The notes beneath the pieces were generated by a model that worked only from the letters and a program-made list of their open reading frames with translations, did no database searches and was not told the DNA's origin. This document shows, piece by piece, positions 36,187 through 45,235 of a DNA stretch of 64,000 nucleotides; position 1 is the stretch's first letter, and each line of letters starts with the position of its first letter. Source of the DNA: Anaerolineales bacterium (GTDB lineage Bacteria > Chloroflexota > Anaerolineae > Anaerolineales > Villigracilaceae); the NCBI GenBank assembly GCA_030680795.1, contig JAUXUL010000043.1:48617-112616 (forward strand), in the 5' to 3' direction. The position numbers and the translations under genes were made by a program.

Positions 36187-37044
36187 CTAACCAAGTTTTT
36201 CCAACAGCGCATCCAACTCTTCGTCGGAATAATAGTAGATCGTGACCGTGCCGCTTTTTTTGCCATGCTTTAATACGACCTTAGTCCCTAAACTATTTTG
36301 GAGGCGTTTTTCCACATCGTTCACATCCGCGCTGCGGCCTGGTGTCTTCGCCTTGATCGGTTTCTGCCCTGCAAGTTTTCGCACTAACTCCTCCGCCTGA
36401 CGGACGCTCAAGGAGAGATTCAATAATGTCTGCAAGGCCGAGGTTTGCGCCTTCTGTGTGGTAAGCATCAACAAAGCACGCGCGTGACCTTCTGTGATGC
36501 TGCCATCCACCAATGCCTGTTTGACAGCATCTGCAAGCCCAAGCAGACGCAGAGTATTCGTCACGGCCACACGGCTTTTGCCGACTCGTTTGGCCACCGA
36601 CTCATGCGAAAGACCGAAATCCTCCACCAATTGACGATAGGCTTCGGCTTCCTCCATTGGATTCAAATCCTCGCGTTGGACATTTTCGATCAACGCGATC
36701 TCAAGCAGTTCCTGATTGTTCGCCTGGCGCGTAATGACGGGTACGGTCCGGAAGCCTGCTTTTTGCGCAGCCTGCCAGCGTCTTTCACCTGCGATCAAAA
36801 TAAAAGAGCCATCGCCATTCGGCAACACGATCAGCGGCTGGATCACCCCATGTTCACGAATGGAGGCAGCCAGCCCAGCTAATTCTTCTTCCTGGAATTT
36901 CAAACGCGGCTGGCGCGGATTGGGCTTGATTAATTCCACAGCCACTTGCTGAACGCCGCCAGCGCCAGAAGAAACAGGCAGCGGTTTCACGCCGGTGGGA
37001 ATGAGTGATTCCAAACCTTTACCAAGACCTTTTCGTTGAGCCAT
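36187..37044 (-). CDS. parB: Chromosome partitioning protein ParB
   Basis: 285-aa centromere-binding CTPase. Typical N-terminus GKGLESLIPTG, ParB/Srx domain (35-125; PNPRQPR, REHGVIQPL, LIAGERRWQAA, ALIENVQREDLNPMEEA), HTH (ESVAKRVGKSRVAVTNTLRLL) and C-terminal dimerisation segment. SD AGGAG before the ATG. Follows parA by 65 nt. I noticed no parS-like sequence (TGTTTCACGTGAAACA type) in the window. Confidence 0.95.
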   Translation of the reverse strand: MAQRKGLGKGLESLIPTGVKPLPVSSGAGGVQQVAVELIKPNPRQPRLKFQEEELAGLAASIREHGVIQPLIVLPNGDGSFILIAGERRWQAAQKAGFRTVPVITRQANNQELLEIALIENVQREDLNPMEEAEAYRQLVEDFGLSHESVAKRVGKSRVAVTNTLRLLGLADAVKQALVDGSITEGHARALLMLTTQKAQTSALQTLLNLSLSVRQAEELVRKLAGQKPIKAKTPGRSADVNDVEKRLQNSLGTKVVLKHGKKSGTVTIYYYSDEELDALLEKLG

Positions 37045-37109
37045 GCTTGCTCCTAAAATAATTCACAACACTTTCTTTCTTGGCATAAGTCCACGAAAGA
37101 GCCAGATTA

Positions 37110-37880
37110 TTAAGCCTTATCGCCTTTCAACAATTCCTTCGCCACGGCTTCATAAGCCAGCGCGCCAACAGATGCAGGCGCATATTCTGAGATCGGCAAA
37201 CCGTAGGAAGGCGCTTCCGCGAGGCGCACACTGCGCGGCACAACACTCTTGAATACCTGGTTCGGGAAATGACGGCTCACTTCCGCAACCACATCAGTGG
37301 AAAGATTGGTGCGGCTATCAAACATGGTCAACAACACGCCGCGTACCTCCAACTCAGGGAACAATGCCGAGCGCACACGTTCAATGGTTTGAGTCAATTG
37401 GCCGAGTCCTTCCAAAGCGAGATATTCACATTGGACAGGCACGATGACACCATCCATGGCCGCCATCAAACCGTTCACAGTCAGCAAACCCAATGAAGGC
37501 GGACAATCAATCAGCACATAATCGTAACGATCTGAAATTGAAAGAAGGGCTTTCCGTAAGCGAAACTCACGCGCCAGTTCATCCACCAATTCCACTTCCG
37601 CGCCAACAAGAGAAGGAGAGGCAGGCAGTAACGACAATTGCAAACGCTCATTCAATAAGACATAAGGAAAAATATTGGTCTCACCCAATAAGGCTTCATA
37701 GGTGCCGCCCTGCACACCCAGCTTATCCACACCCAAACAGGAGGTGGCATTTGCCTGCGGGTCCAGATCCACAACCAGCACATTTTGCCCGAGCCGCGCA
37801 AGGTATGCCGCCATATTGATCGTGGAAGTGGTCTTCCCCACGCCGCCTTTTTGATTCGCCAGGGTATAGATTCTCGTCAA
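37110..37880 (-). CDS. parA: Chromosome partitioning ATPase ParA/Soj
   Basis: 256-aa ATPase that moves ParB-bound origins. Deviant Walker A KGGVGKTT, DLDPQANATSCLGV and DCPPSLGLLTVNGL are present. The start is the TTG at 37880, with SD GGAGG 7 nt upstream and a 4-nt overlap (TTGA) with the upstream kinase stop; the longer frame to 37901 has no SD. Operon order PfkB kinase-parA-parB. Confidence 0.94.
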   Translation of the reverse strand: MTRIYTLANQKGGVGKTTSTINMAAYLARLGQNVLVVDLDPQANATSCLGVDKLGVQGGTYEALLGETNIFPYVLLNERLQLSLLPASPSLVGAEVELVDELAREFRLRKALLSISDRYDYVLIDCPPSLGLLTVNGLMAAMDGVIVPVQCEYLALEGLGQLTQTIERVRSALFPELEVRGVLLTMFDSRTNLSTDVVAEVSRHFPNQVFKSVVPRSVRLAEAPSYGLPISEYAPASVGALAYEAVAKELLKGDKA

Positions 37881-38728
37881 GATAAAACCTCCATCAAACA
37901 ACTTTCAATTTCCTGCGGTGTGGGAATTCCATCCAAGCCAATACGCGTAACTGAATAGGCCGCCAGGTTCGTCGCAAACCGCGCCGCCTCCCACGGGTCA
38001 TGCGTCACAGACAAACGCACAAAAAACGCCGCAGCAAAAATATCACCCGCACCCGTTGCGTCCACTTCCTCCACCAAAGGCGGACGAAAACGACGGCGAT
38101 CTCCATTCCAATGCAAAACCGCGCCTGATTCGCCCTCTGTGAGACAAAGCACCTGCGTATGATGCACCATCAACTCGAAAAGTTCCAGGTCGCGGTCAAT
38201 ATCGTCCACGCTCATCACCACGCCTCCCGCCTGACCGAGAACCTGCTCGCTGTTTTCCCAGGCAGTGGCAAACACTTTACCATTTTCGTCCCAACTGCGC
38301 ATCCAGCCTTGCGGCGTAACGCCGACCAACGAAGCAGGGAATTGCCCCGCCAGCTTCGCATCCACTTCCTGGGCAATCGGCGCAAGATGCACAATGGGCG
38401 CATTTCGCCAGGCTTGCGGGATATGCTCAAAATTAATCAGCGACGCCTGAGCATGTAAGGTTTGCCTGCGTCCGCTTTCGGTTTCGATGTTTTCAAAAAC
38501 CGTGCTATGCTCGCTTGGCACATTGACAATCTGAATGTCCTCCAAAGCCAGCAAGGGCGCATCCTCTCCCGCCGAGGTGACAATTCCCACCCGTAAACCC
38601 AGCACACGAGCTGTCAACGCTGAATATGAAACCGTCCCGCCAAGTTGTTTGCCTGTGAGACTAACATCCACGGCTACATGGCCGATCGCCAAATAATCCA
38701 CGGGTTCAATAGAGACGAGTTCCAGCAT
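37877..38728 (-). CDS. PfkB-family carbohydrate kinase
   Basis: 283-aa ribokinase-family sugar or nucleoside kinase. The N-terminal glycine motif is GGTVSYSALTARVLGL and the catalytic signature DATGAGDIFAAAFFVRL lies near residue 225. Substrate unknown. It overlaps the parA start by 4 nt, so this kinase and the segregation genes are one transcript. Upstream, a terminator at 38799 isolates it from the jag cluster. Confidence 0.88.
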   Translation of the reverse strand: MLELVSIEPVDYLAIGHVAVDVSLTGKQLGGTVSYSALTARVLGLRVGIVTSAGEDAPLLALEDIQIVNVPSEHSTVFENIETESGRRQTLHAQASLINFEHIPQAWRNAPIVHLAPIAQEVDAKLAGQFPASLVGVTPQGWMRSWDENGKVFATAWENSEQVLGQAGGVVMSVDDIDRDLELFELMVHHTQVLCLTEGESGAVLHWNGDRRRFRPPLVEEVDATGAGDIFAAAFFVRLSVTHDPWEAARFATNLAAYSVTRIGLDGIPTPQEIESCLMEVLS

Positions 38729-38798
38729 GGCATGATTATACCGTAGGGGTAATACGTTCTTTCTCCTTTCGACTTTGATAAAAGCAGGAAGATCAAAG

Positions 38799-38827
38799 AA
38801 AAAAGACCACCGATCGGTGGTCTTTTT
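38799..38827. terminator. Intrinsic terminator after jag
   Basis: AAAAAGACCACC-gatc-GGTGGTCTTTTT, a perfect hairpin with A and T tracts, 17 nt past the jag stop on the minus strand. Confidence 0.88.
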
Positions 38828-38843
38828 GGAATCTTTCGTGATT

Positions 38844-39701
38844 TTATTCTTTCGGAAAAATTACAACTTTGCGATAGGGCTCTTCGCCTGTGCTTTCTGT
38901 GATCACTGCGGGATGACCGCGTAACTCAATATGCACCATGCGGCGCTCATTGGCTGTCATCGGTTCCATGGTTACTTTGCGGCCCATCCTGGTCACCTGG
39001 TCTGCCAGGCGGTTTGCCAGTTGACGGATCTGTTTTTCGCGGCGGGAACGATAGCCTTCCACATCAACGGTCAACTGCACCCATTGCTGGGTTTGTTTGC
39101 CGACGATCAAGGATGCAATGTGCTGGAAGGCCGTCAATGTTTCCGCCTGGCGGCCAATCAGAGCGCTGAGGTCATCCCCGCGCACATCCACTTGAATACT
39201 GCGACGGTCGTCAGTGCTGGAAACATCGTAACCTGCAGAGACCTGCGCCTCCATGCCAAGGTGATGGATCAACCTGGAGACAACTTCTTCTGTCGTATCC
39301 AATAACTGGTCATGGCCTGGCCGCTCTGTTTTTTTAGCAATGACAAGGGCTTCTTCTACAGGTTTCTTTTCAGCACGGCGCGGCCTGGCCTCCTTCTCCT
39401 TCGGCGCTGACTCTGCCTTTTTTGCAGGAGCAGGCTTACGGTCAGTTCGAGGCGGGGGTTTGGATTGTTCTCCGGCAACCGCGCTGGATGAATCCGCACT
39501 AGGCTTATGTTCCCCGGGCGGCGGGTTGACCGACAGGCGCACACGCACCTGACGGCCGCCAAGTCCGAATAATCCTTTTGTCCCCGAATCCAAGACCTCC
39601 ACAGAAACAGCCTCAGCCGTTAAGCCAAGCTGTGATAAACCCTGCTGGAGGGCTTCTTCAACGGTTGAAGCGATGATCTCAAGCGTAGTGCGCTCGTTCA
39701 T
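38844..39701 (-). CDS. jag: Jag/KhpB-type RNA-binding protein
   Basis: 285-aa RNA-binding protein. Jag-N domain (1-55; LEIIASTVEEALQQGLSQLGL, GTKGLFGLGGRQVRVR), a long acidic-basic low-complexity linker (60-130; PAPAKKAESAPKEKEARPRR region), a KH domain (135-215; LIGRQAETLTAFQHIASLIVG) and an R3H domain (220-285; ANRLADQVTRMG, MTANERRMVHIEL). Follows yidC with a 9-nt gap, as in most bacteria. Confidence 0.94.
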   Translation of the reverse strand: MNERTTLEIIASTVEEALQQGLSQLGLTAEAVSVEVLDSGTKGLFGLGGRQVRVRLSVNPPPGEHKPSADSSSAVAGEQSKPPPRTDRKPAPAKKAESAPKEKEARPRRAEKKPVEEALVIAKKTERPGHDQLLDTTEEVVSRLIHHLGMEAQVSAGYDVSSTDDRRSIQVDVRGDDLSALIGRQAETLTAFQHIASLIVGKQTQQWVQLTVDVEGYRSRREKQIRQLANRLADQVTRMGRKVTMEPMTANERRMVHIELRGHPAVITESTGEEPYRKVVIFPKE

Positions 39702-39710
39702 TTTGCCTCC

Positions 39711-40499
39711 CTACTTTTTTGCAGAAGATTTTTTTTGGCCGCCACCGGGCAGAAGATTGCTCCAGTTGGCACGGCCTGTTGCAGCGTATTGTACAACACC
39801 CAGGACATTGCTGATAATGAAATAAACCGCAATGCCCGAAGCAAAGTTCAAGGCGAACCAGCCAAGCATGAGCGGCATGTAGATGCTCATCATCTTTGTC
39901 ATCTGGGCGCCTTGATCATTGGGATTGGTCGAAGCAGGCATGGTCAATTTGGATTGAATATAAGTGGTCAGCGCCACGATGATCGCAAGGGTTGGTAAAG
40001 CAAACCCCAAGACCTGAATAGACTCGGGGCGGCCCAAATCCATCCACAAAAATGTACTGTTCAGCGGGATGATACCTTCCACATTCTGGAATGGATAGAT
40101 CGTGCGAGCAAGTTTCAGCATGTCAAACGGCGTCGCAGAAAGCGCACGCGTGATGCTTTGATATAAACCAATGATGATGGGAAATTGAACGAGCGTCGGC
40201 AGGCAGGATGCAAAAGGATTAATGCCGCGCTCTTTATAAATACGCATCTGTTCCTGGGCGATCTTTTCCTTATCCTTCGCATATTTCTTTTGGATAGCCT
40301 GCCATTCCTTGTCGTTCTGTAATTCCTGCATGGCTTGAGCGCCTTTTACCTGCGAGGCATTTAATGGCCAGGTAATCACTTTAATAAGGATGGTGAATAA
40401 AATGATCGCAAGACCAAACATATGCGGACCATGTCCAAGGAAGTCATAGATCAACAATAAAAGGTTGGTCATCGGTTGGATAATAATAGTATCCCACAT
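39711..40499 (-). CDS. yidC: Membrane protein insertase YidC/Oxa1
   Basis: 262-aa inner-membrane insertase of the short Gram-positive-like form without the large periplasmic domain. Core helices with RIYKERGINPFASCLPTLVQFPIIIGLY, a cytoplasmic hairpin (KDKEKIAQEQM) and the final helix region GIAVYFIISNVLGVVQY. A basic C-terminal tail (GQKKSSAKK) contacts ribosomes. SD AAGGA upstream. Confidence 0.95.
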   Translation of the reverse strand: MWDTIIIQPMTNLLLLIYDFLGHGPHMFGLAIILFTILIKVITWPLNASQVKGAQAMQELQNDKEWQAIQKKYAKDKEKIAQEQMRIYKERGINPFASCLPTLVQFPIIIGLYQSITRALSATPFDMLKLARTIYPFQNVEGIIPLNSTFLWMDLGRPESIQVLGFALPTLAIIVALTTYIQSKLTMPASTNPNDQGAQMTKMMSIYMPLMLGWFALNFASGIAVYFIISNVLGVVQYAATGRANWSNLLPGGGQKKSSAKK

Positions 40500-40511
40500 G
40501 GGTCAGTTTCC

Positions 40512-41585
40512 TTATTTCTCAGGCGCGAAGGTCCAGGCTTGCTTGCCGGCTGCATCATAAGCGGCAAGGACAAACTCGGCCTGGTACGGCGCGACGAGAA
40601 TCAAATCACCCGAAATGACGGGTGTGGTGTACAGCTTACCGCCGACTGTTTTTTCCCAGACGGTTTTCCCTTCACGATCCAAAGCGACGAGGGTGCCCGC
40701 TTCAGTCGCAACGTAAATCTGGTCCCCCATGATAAGCAGACTCGCCACGACTGGCCCATCCGGTTGCACGGTGTCCCAATTTTGGTTTCCACTGGCAAGG
40801 TCCAGCGAAAAAACCTTGCCGCTCAAATCAGCATAATAAAGCGTTTTACCGTCAAGCAAAGGCGAACCCCAAATCCAGCTTTCGGTTGCAGCAATGACTT
40901 CATGCTCACCATTGGGTTTGATGAACTCAATTGTGGAGGCAAACGAGCCTACATAAACACCATCACTTCCAATTACGGGACTGCTGGGAGCCGCGCCGCC
41001 CAGATCAATAGGTTCATTCGTTTCACCCACAGCGGGGTCAATCACATGAAAACGATGGTCCAGTGATGTAACGTATAAAAGCGAACCATCCGTAGAAGGC
41101 GCAGACCACAGCGCGCCGCCCAATTCAATTGGGTCAGCCGCTTCCTTTCCGTCCATATCAATGATGTACAGGAAGCCATCCGCATTGGGGGCATAGATCG
41201 TATCATTTAAGACAAGCGGGGAACCTATCCACCCGCCTTTGCTTTTGGTAAAAGCTTCAGCCCACTTCTCTTTACCAGTGGCAGGGTCGAGGCTGACAAA
41301 GGGATGCTTTGCACCCGCACTCCCGATCAAGAGTTGACCGTCAGAGGTGGGCACAGGGTTTGCATAAAACAATAACTTGCCATCGGCTTTAGCAGGGTAA
41401 CGCCATACTTCTTTGCCGCTTTCCAATTCTACGGCATAGATGAAAGAACCGCTGGCAAGATAGGCATGTTCCGCGTCTGCGGCAAGCCCGGCCCAGTTGT
41501 TTGCCAAAGGTCCCCCGCTACAAGCGCTGAGGACAATTGCGCCGAGGGCGAGTAGAAAAAATAACAACAATCGTCTTGTATTCAA
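40512..41585 (-). CDS. PQQ-like beta-propeller lipoprotein between yidD and yidC
   Basis: 357-aa lipoprotein with lipobox VLSACSGG and seven to eight PQQ-like blades (ESGKEVWRYPAKADG; ATGKEKWAEAFTKS; ASGNQNWDTVQPDG; REGKTVWEKTVGG). It resembles BamB in architecture, but no Bam machinery is expected in this lineage. Start TTG at 41585 with AGGAGT 9 nt upstream. It sits in the ribosomal L34-insertase operon, where this position is normally occupied directly by yidC, so it may help membrane protein assembly. Confidence 0.87.
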   Translation of the reverse strand: MNTRRLLLFFLLALGAIVLSACSGGPLANNWAGLAADAEHAYLASGSFIYAVELESGKEVWRYPAKADGKLLFYANPVPTSDGQLLIGSAGAKHPFVSLDPATGKEKWAEAFTKSKGGWIGSPLVLNDTIYAPNADGFLYIIDMDGKEAADPIELGGALWSAPSTDGSLLYVTSLDHRFHVIDPAVGETNEPIDLGGAAPSSPVIGSDGVYVGSFASTIEFIKPNGEHEVIAATESWIWGSPLLDGKTLYYADLSGKVFSLDLASGNQNWDTVQPDGPVVASLLIMGDQIYVATEAGTLVALDREGKTVWEKTVGGKLYTTPVISGDLILVAPYQAEFVLAAYDAAGKQAWTFAPEK

Positions 41586-41639
41586 ATTCGTATTACTCCT
41601 AACTTGTCTTAATCGTCATTCGATATGACGATGATTATA

Positions 41640-41936
41640 TTATGGAACAGGGTCGTAACCACCAGAATTGAAGGGATTGCATCGTAAGACACGCCAAACC
41701 GCCATCAGCGATCCTTTCAGTGCGCCAAATTTATAAACGACTTGATAACCATAATGGGAGCAGGAAGGATAAAAACGGCAGGTATTCGCGGGCAAACCTG
41801 GCGAAACCACCATTTGATATAAACGGATCAAAGCCAGCAAAGCGATGCGCGGCCAGTTTACCGGTTTGCACGGCATATCCCGCAAGCGCGGCTCATGAGA
41901 ATAATCATGCAGGTGGAATTGATTTTCAGGATTCAT
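41640..41936 (-). CDS. yidD: YidD membrane protein insertion efficiency factor
   Basis: 98-aa amphipathic protein: LIRLYQMVVSPGLPANTCRFYPSCSHYGYQ (split here in family blocks), FGALKGSLMAVWRVLRCNPF and GGYDPVP are the complete family signature. The ATG at 41936 overlaps the rnpA stop by 11 nt; the frame extends 7 codons upstream without need. Confidence 0.94.
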   Translation of the reverse strand: MNPENQFHLHDYSHEPRLRDMPCKPVNWPRIALLALIRLYQMVVSPGLPANTCRFYPSCSHYGYQVVYKFGALKGSLMAVWRVLRCNPFNSGGYDPVP

Positions 41937-42279
41937 CCGCAGGGAGGATTTTTGCACGTCGCAGGAGACTGATTAGAGCGGAGCGAGTATCTGCTAAAGC
42001 GGCAGTCACAAGCGCGGGTCTGGCGATCAGGATGAGGTCCCAGCCTGAGGCGAGTGAGGGCAGCAAAGGCCGCATGGCTTCGCGTAATAACCGCTTGGCA
42101 CGGTTGCGGTGGACGGCTGTCCCGGTTGTCTTGCCTGCAGCAACACCCACGCGCACATGCCGGGTTGAAGTCTCATTGGCTTGTACTACTAACACAACAA
42201 GCGGATGGGCATAGGACTTTCCTGTTCGCCGCACCCGCTTGAAATCTTCGGATCGAGTCAGGCGAAATTTGCTCTGCAC
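41926..42279 (-). CDS. rnpA: Ribonuclease P protein component
   Basis: 117-aa basic protein that assists RNase P RNA in tRNA 5' maturation. Landmarks are FRLTRSEDFKRVRRTGKSY near the N-terminus and the RNR motif HRNRAKRLLREA. I chose the GTG at 42279, which has a GAGG SD 6 nt upstream and gives the normal length; the TTG at 42321 overlaps rpmH. Gap of 35 nt from rpmH. Confidence 0.93.
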   Translation of the reverse strand: MQSKFRLTRSEDFKRVRRTGKSYAHPLVVLVVQANETSTRHVRVGVAAGKTTGTAVHRNRAKRLLREAMRPLLPSLASGWDLILIARPALVTAALADTRSALISLLRRAKILPADES

Positions 42280-42314
42280 CCGCGCCTCAATAAGATATCC
42301 GTTCGTAAAAGATC

Positions 42315-42485
42315 CTACCAACGAGTTTTTTTTACGTGCTCGTTGGACTTAACAGTGAGCCTAGTACGGCCGCGTAAACGGCGGCGCTTGAGCACATTAC
42401 GACCATCGGCCGTGGACATGCGTTTGCGGAAACCGTGCACACGCACGCGGCGGCGGATCTTGGGTTGGTACGTTCGCTTGGGCAT
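42315..42485 (-). CDS. rpmH: Ribosomal protein L34
   Basis: 56-aa protein, [19 protein letters not shown] at the start, then [22 protein letters not shown], the universal L34 pattern, and an extended tail ending HVKKTRW. Too short for many ORF scans. First gene of the rpmH-rnpA-yidD-propeller-yidC-jag transcript. Confidence 0.97.
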   Translation of the reverse strand: MPKRTYQPKIRRRVRVHGFRKRMSTADGRNVLKRRRLRGRTRLTVKSNEHVKKTRW

Positions 42486-42568
42486 TCTAAATTACTTCCT
42501 TATTCCGTAAAAGATGATTGCACTGATCCCAAATTGGGGTAGGCATGCTTGGGTTAGACTGGCGCAGT

Positions 42569-42598
42569 ATTATACCGCGATGATTCCGATTTGGTCAA
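42569..42598 (-). promoter_or_regulatory. Promoter of the rpmH operon
   Basis: On the minus strand TTGACC (42598-42593), 18-bp spacer, TATAAT (42574-42569), leaving a leader of about 75 nt to the L34 ATG. Confidence 0.75.
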
Positions 42599-42627
42599 AT
42601 TTTAATGCAGGCTATTTTCGAAATCCG

Positions 42628-44205
42628 TCAGGCTTGTCTTGCGAAGTGTTTATCCCATATCCTTTGTTTTGTTGAATCTTCAATAAATGAAGATTCGAAA
42701 GCAAAGCGATTGCAAGTTTTTATATCCTCCATACTCATGCCTAAGATCTCGTGCGCGATGCGATATTCGTTATTGACGTTCGTTTCCAAAACCTCGGGGT
42801 CATCTGAGTTGATGGTTACGCGCACACCGAGGTCAAACAATTTTTTGAGCGGATGCGACTCAATTGTCCGCACGGAACTGGTGAGGTAATTACTCCATGG
42901 ATTCACTTCCAAAGTAATTCCTTTTTCCAATATCAATTCCACTGCTTGCATATCTTCAATGCTGTGAATGCCATGTCCAATTCGGTCAGGCCGAAAGGCA
43001 TGAATGGTATCAATGACTGCGGAAGCAGGTGTATCTTCCCCTGTATGAATAGTGATTTTCAAGCCCGCATCCTTTGCTCTCAGCATGGGCTTTACAAAAT
43101 CACGCATTGGGTACAGCAGTTCACCATCGGCAAGGTCAACGGCCTGGATGTGCTTTTTATGACGAATTGCCCAATCCACAGTTTTGACACAGGACTCCGC
43201 GCCCATGCCGCGCGAGGTAATAGCGATGATTCCAATCGCCATGTCGAACTCTCCCTGCGCGCGTTCTTTTGCGCGCAGTAAACCATCCAAGCCGGCATCC
43301 CAATCAACATGATGTCCGTGTAAGGCCCAATCCGGCGAAAAGCGAACTTCGAACAACTTAATATTTTGTTTCGCGCAATCTTCAAACAATTCCCAGGCAA
43401 TCCGCTCGAAGACAGCCGGCGAGGTAATGCTGTTCTGAGAAATCTCAAAGGCCTCCAGCACGGCTTGCAGGTCACGCAACTGGTCGTAGACCTTGACGTG
43501 CTTGTCCAACTGACTGGCTTCATACGAAGGCAGTTTCAATTTGTATTCGCGCGCAATGTCAATAATGGTCTGCGTGCGGATCGCGCCTTCGAGGTGACAA
43601 TGAATTTCAGTCTTGGGGATGTCGTTATATTTTGGGTCAAAGTTTTTCATGAGATACCGGCTTGTTATTAATTGCCTAATTTTACACGTAGTCACGTTTA
43701 AAACGTGGCCTACTACAATGCCAACCTCAAGGGCATATTGTCCATTGATACCGCCACTAGAAATCTCATTTGGATCTATGGACACCTGCACTATTAATGT
43801 GTCATTTTCCACCAAATAGGTCCCCCTTCCCGCAAAGTCATGTTCTCCGCCTATTGCAAGAAGGAATTGGTCTATACGCGGAACGAGTTCTATCTGAACG
43901 CGCGAGACCGTATAACGGGTTTTGGAATTTCGGGATCCGCGATAAATTTGAGGATCAGCAATCGCCTGATTATCAAAAATCTTCAGAGACGCCATCACAT
44001 AATCAAGATAGGAAGAATCAACAATTTTGGGTGTATAGTCTGGCACCTTGCTTGCGACTTTATACTGCTCACTTATTGTATGGTTGGTAATAAATTTTAA
44101 TAGAGATAAATTCTTTTTTGTTACATCAAGATTTTGATAGACAAGCAGTGCAATAGGCAGAAAAATCACGATCGCAATGCCAATAATGAGCCATAGACGC
44201 TTCAT
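42628..44205 (-). CDS. Adenosine deaminase fused in frame to a membrane-anchored domain
   Basis: 525-aa frame from the ATG at 44205. The C-terminal 340 residues, from an internal ATG at 43650, are a complete adenosine deaminase: KTEIHCHLEGAIR, HTGEDTPAS, RIGHGIHS, LEVNPWSNYLTS and INSDDPEV zinc-site and catalytic motifs. The N-terminal 185 residues are an unknown protein with one anchor helix (LWLIIGIAIVIFLPIALLV) and a beta-rich exterior part. The join (VVGHVLNVTTCK) is encoded by a palindromic repeat. Deaminases of this family are cytoplasmic and begin at the equivalent of 43650, so either the enzyme is independently translated from 43650 (weak SD) or a recent accidental fusion has removed the stop of the upstream gene. 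Confidence 0.8.
   Translation of the reverse strand: MKRLWLIIGIAIVIFLPIALLVYQNLDVTKKNLSLLKFITNHTISEQYKVASKVPDYTPKIVDSSYLDYVMASLKIFDNQAIADPQIYRGSRNSKTRYTVSRVQIELVPRIDQFLLAIGGEHDFAGRGTYLVENDTLIVQVSIDPNEISSGGINGQYALEVGIVVGHVLNVTTCKIRQLITSRYLMKNFDPKYNDIPKTEIHCHLEGAIRTQTIIDIAREYKLKLPSYEASQLDKHVKVYDQLRDLQAVLEAFEISQNSITSPAVFERIAWELFEDCAKQNIKLFEVRFSPDWALHGHHVDWDAGLDGLLRAKERAQGEFDMAIGIIAITSRGMGAESCVKTVDWAIRHKKHIQAVDLADGELLYPMRDFVKPMLRAKDAGLKITIHTGEDTPASAVIDTIHAFRPDRIGHGIHSIEDMQAVELILEKGITLEVNPWSNYLTSSVRTIESHPLKKLFDLGVRVTINSDDPEVLETNVNNEYRIAHEILGMSMEDIKTCNRFAFESSFIEDSTKQRIWDKHFARQA
43688..43713. repeat. Palindromic repeat at the fusion junction
   Basis: GTAG-t-CACGTTT pairs with AAACGTG-gc-CTAC. It keeps an open frame between two modules. 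A related CACGTTCAAAACGTG is at 45401-45424. Confidence 0.8.
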
Positions 44206-44258
44206 ATAGATAGCGTGGAAGAATGTGGGGGAAAATACAAGATGGCACAAAGAGAGGA

Positions 44259-45224
44259 TTATGGATTGCGCGTGATAATGATATCCGGAACTTTTTTATC
44301 TCCCTTTGCGTCAGCATATAGAATATATATCGACAAATTATTACTCCACTCCTGATGTGTTTGATCCTCGTCATTGATGATATTCGCAGCGTGATATAGA
44401 AGTAACATTCGAGTAATATTATCCGGTAATTCATTAAGTGGTTTTTTAGATGCTATCAAACCGACGATATTACCATCTTTGTCAACACCGAGCACGGTGG
44501 AGCGAAAACTTGAACGCGACTCAGGATAAGCGTCTAGCCATTCAGTAACCCCATTTACCGTTGCCGGATCAAGCGAATCGTATGGAACAACAATAGTGAT
44601 AAATCCAGTATCAGGGCCAAGGAACCCTTCAACTGATTTCCCAAAAGATGTGATAAATGGAAGAGATAACTCCCCTTTTCTTAATTTATCAATATAATCG
44701 TTTAAACCAACGAGATCTGAATTAGAAATATTTTTACGAGCTCTTAAAGCCGTACCCACTACCGAGTTCAGAGAATCAAAACCAGAATCAGGGTTATCCG
44801 GGCTCGTCAATGAAGCGAATACCTCACCACCTGACACATTTGAAGCAATCATCAGCTTCACAGGAACTGCTCTATAAGGACCACCAGTACCTAACAGTGT
44901 AATTCCACCTTTTTGCGTTTTTTCTACAGCCCAGCCTTCGTACAATATTTCTCCTGCCGAGTTTTTATATTCTACTTTTCGCGCAATATCCCCATTTTCC
45001 ATTTTTACATACTTGCCTTCTGCATCTTTCCCCATCTCGCCAAGAGGCATATTGGGGTCAGGCATTTCGGTGGCAGTAGGCACGACAGTCTGCGTCTCCG
45101 TCGATTGGGGAGTGGGGGTAGAATCGAGGGTAGAGGAATCGGGAGCAGCAGGCGCGGAGGTCGCCACATTTGCGCATGAAGCAAGAAAAATGGATAAAAG
45201 AAGAAGGAGGGAGGTTTGTTTCAT
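44259..45224 (-). CDS. Hypothetical lipoprotein
   Basis: 321-aa exported protein: signal with lipobox LASCA, Ser/Thr/Pro-rich linker (25-50), then an alpha/beta domain of unknown family (GDIARKVEYKNSAGEILYEGW; IASNVSGGEVFASL; TFITIVVPYDSL-like FITIVVPYDSL). I do not recognise it. Its lower GC content and the neighbouring unknown anchor domain suggest a locally acquired segment, but that is inference. It ends 53 nt before the deaminase fusion starts. Confidence 0.75.
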   Translation of the reverse strand: MKQTSLLLLLSIFLASCANVATSAPAAPDSSTLDSTPTPQSTETQTVVPTATEMPDPNMPLGEMGKDAEGKYVKMENGDIARKVEYKNSAGEILYEGWAVEKTQKGGITLLGTGGPYRAVPVKLMIASNVSGGEVFASLTSPDNPDSGFDSLNSVVGTALRARKNISNSDLVGLNDYIDKLRKGELSLPFITSFGKSVEGFLGPDTGFITIVVPYDSLDPATVNGVTEWLDAYPESRSSFRSTVLGVDKDGNIVGLIASKKPLNELPDNITRMLLLYHAANIINDEDQTHQEWSNNLSIYILYADAKGDKKVPDIIITRNP

Positions 45225-45235
45225 GGTTGTTCCTT

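Noticed and set aside
36187..42598. Replication origin near parAB/rpmH
   Set aside because: These genes often flank oriC, but no dnaA, no cluster of TTATCCACA-type boxes and no parS-like site were noticed.
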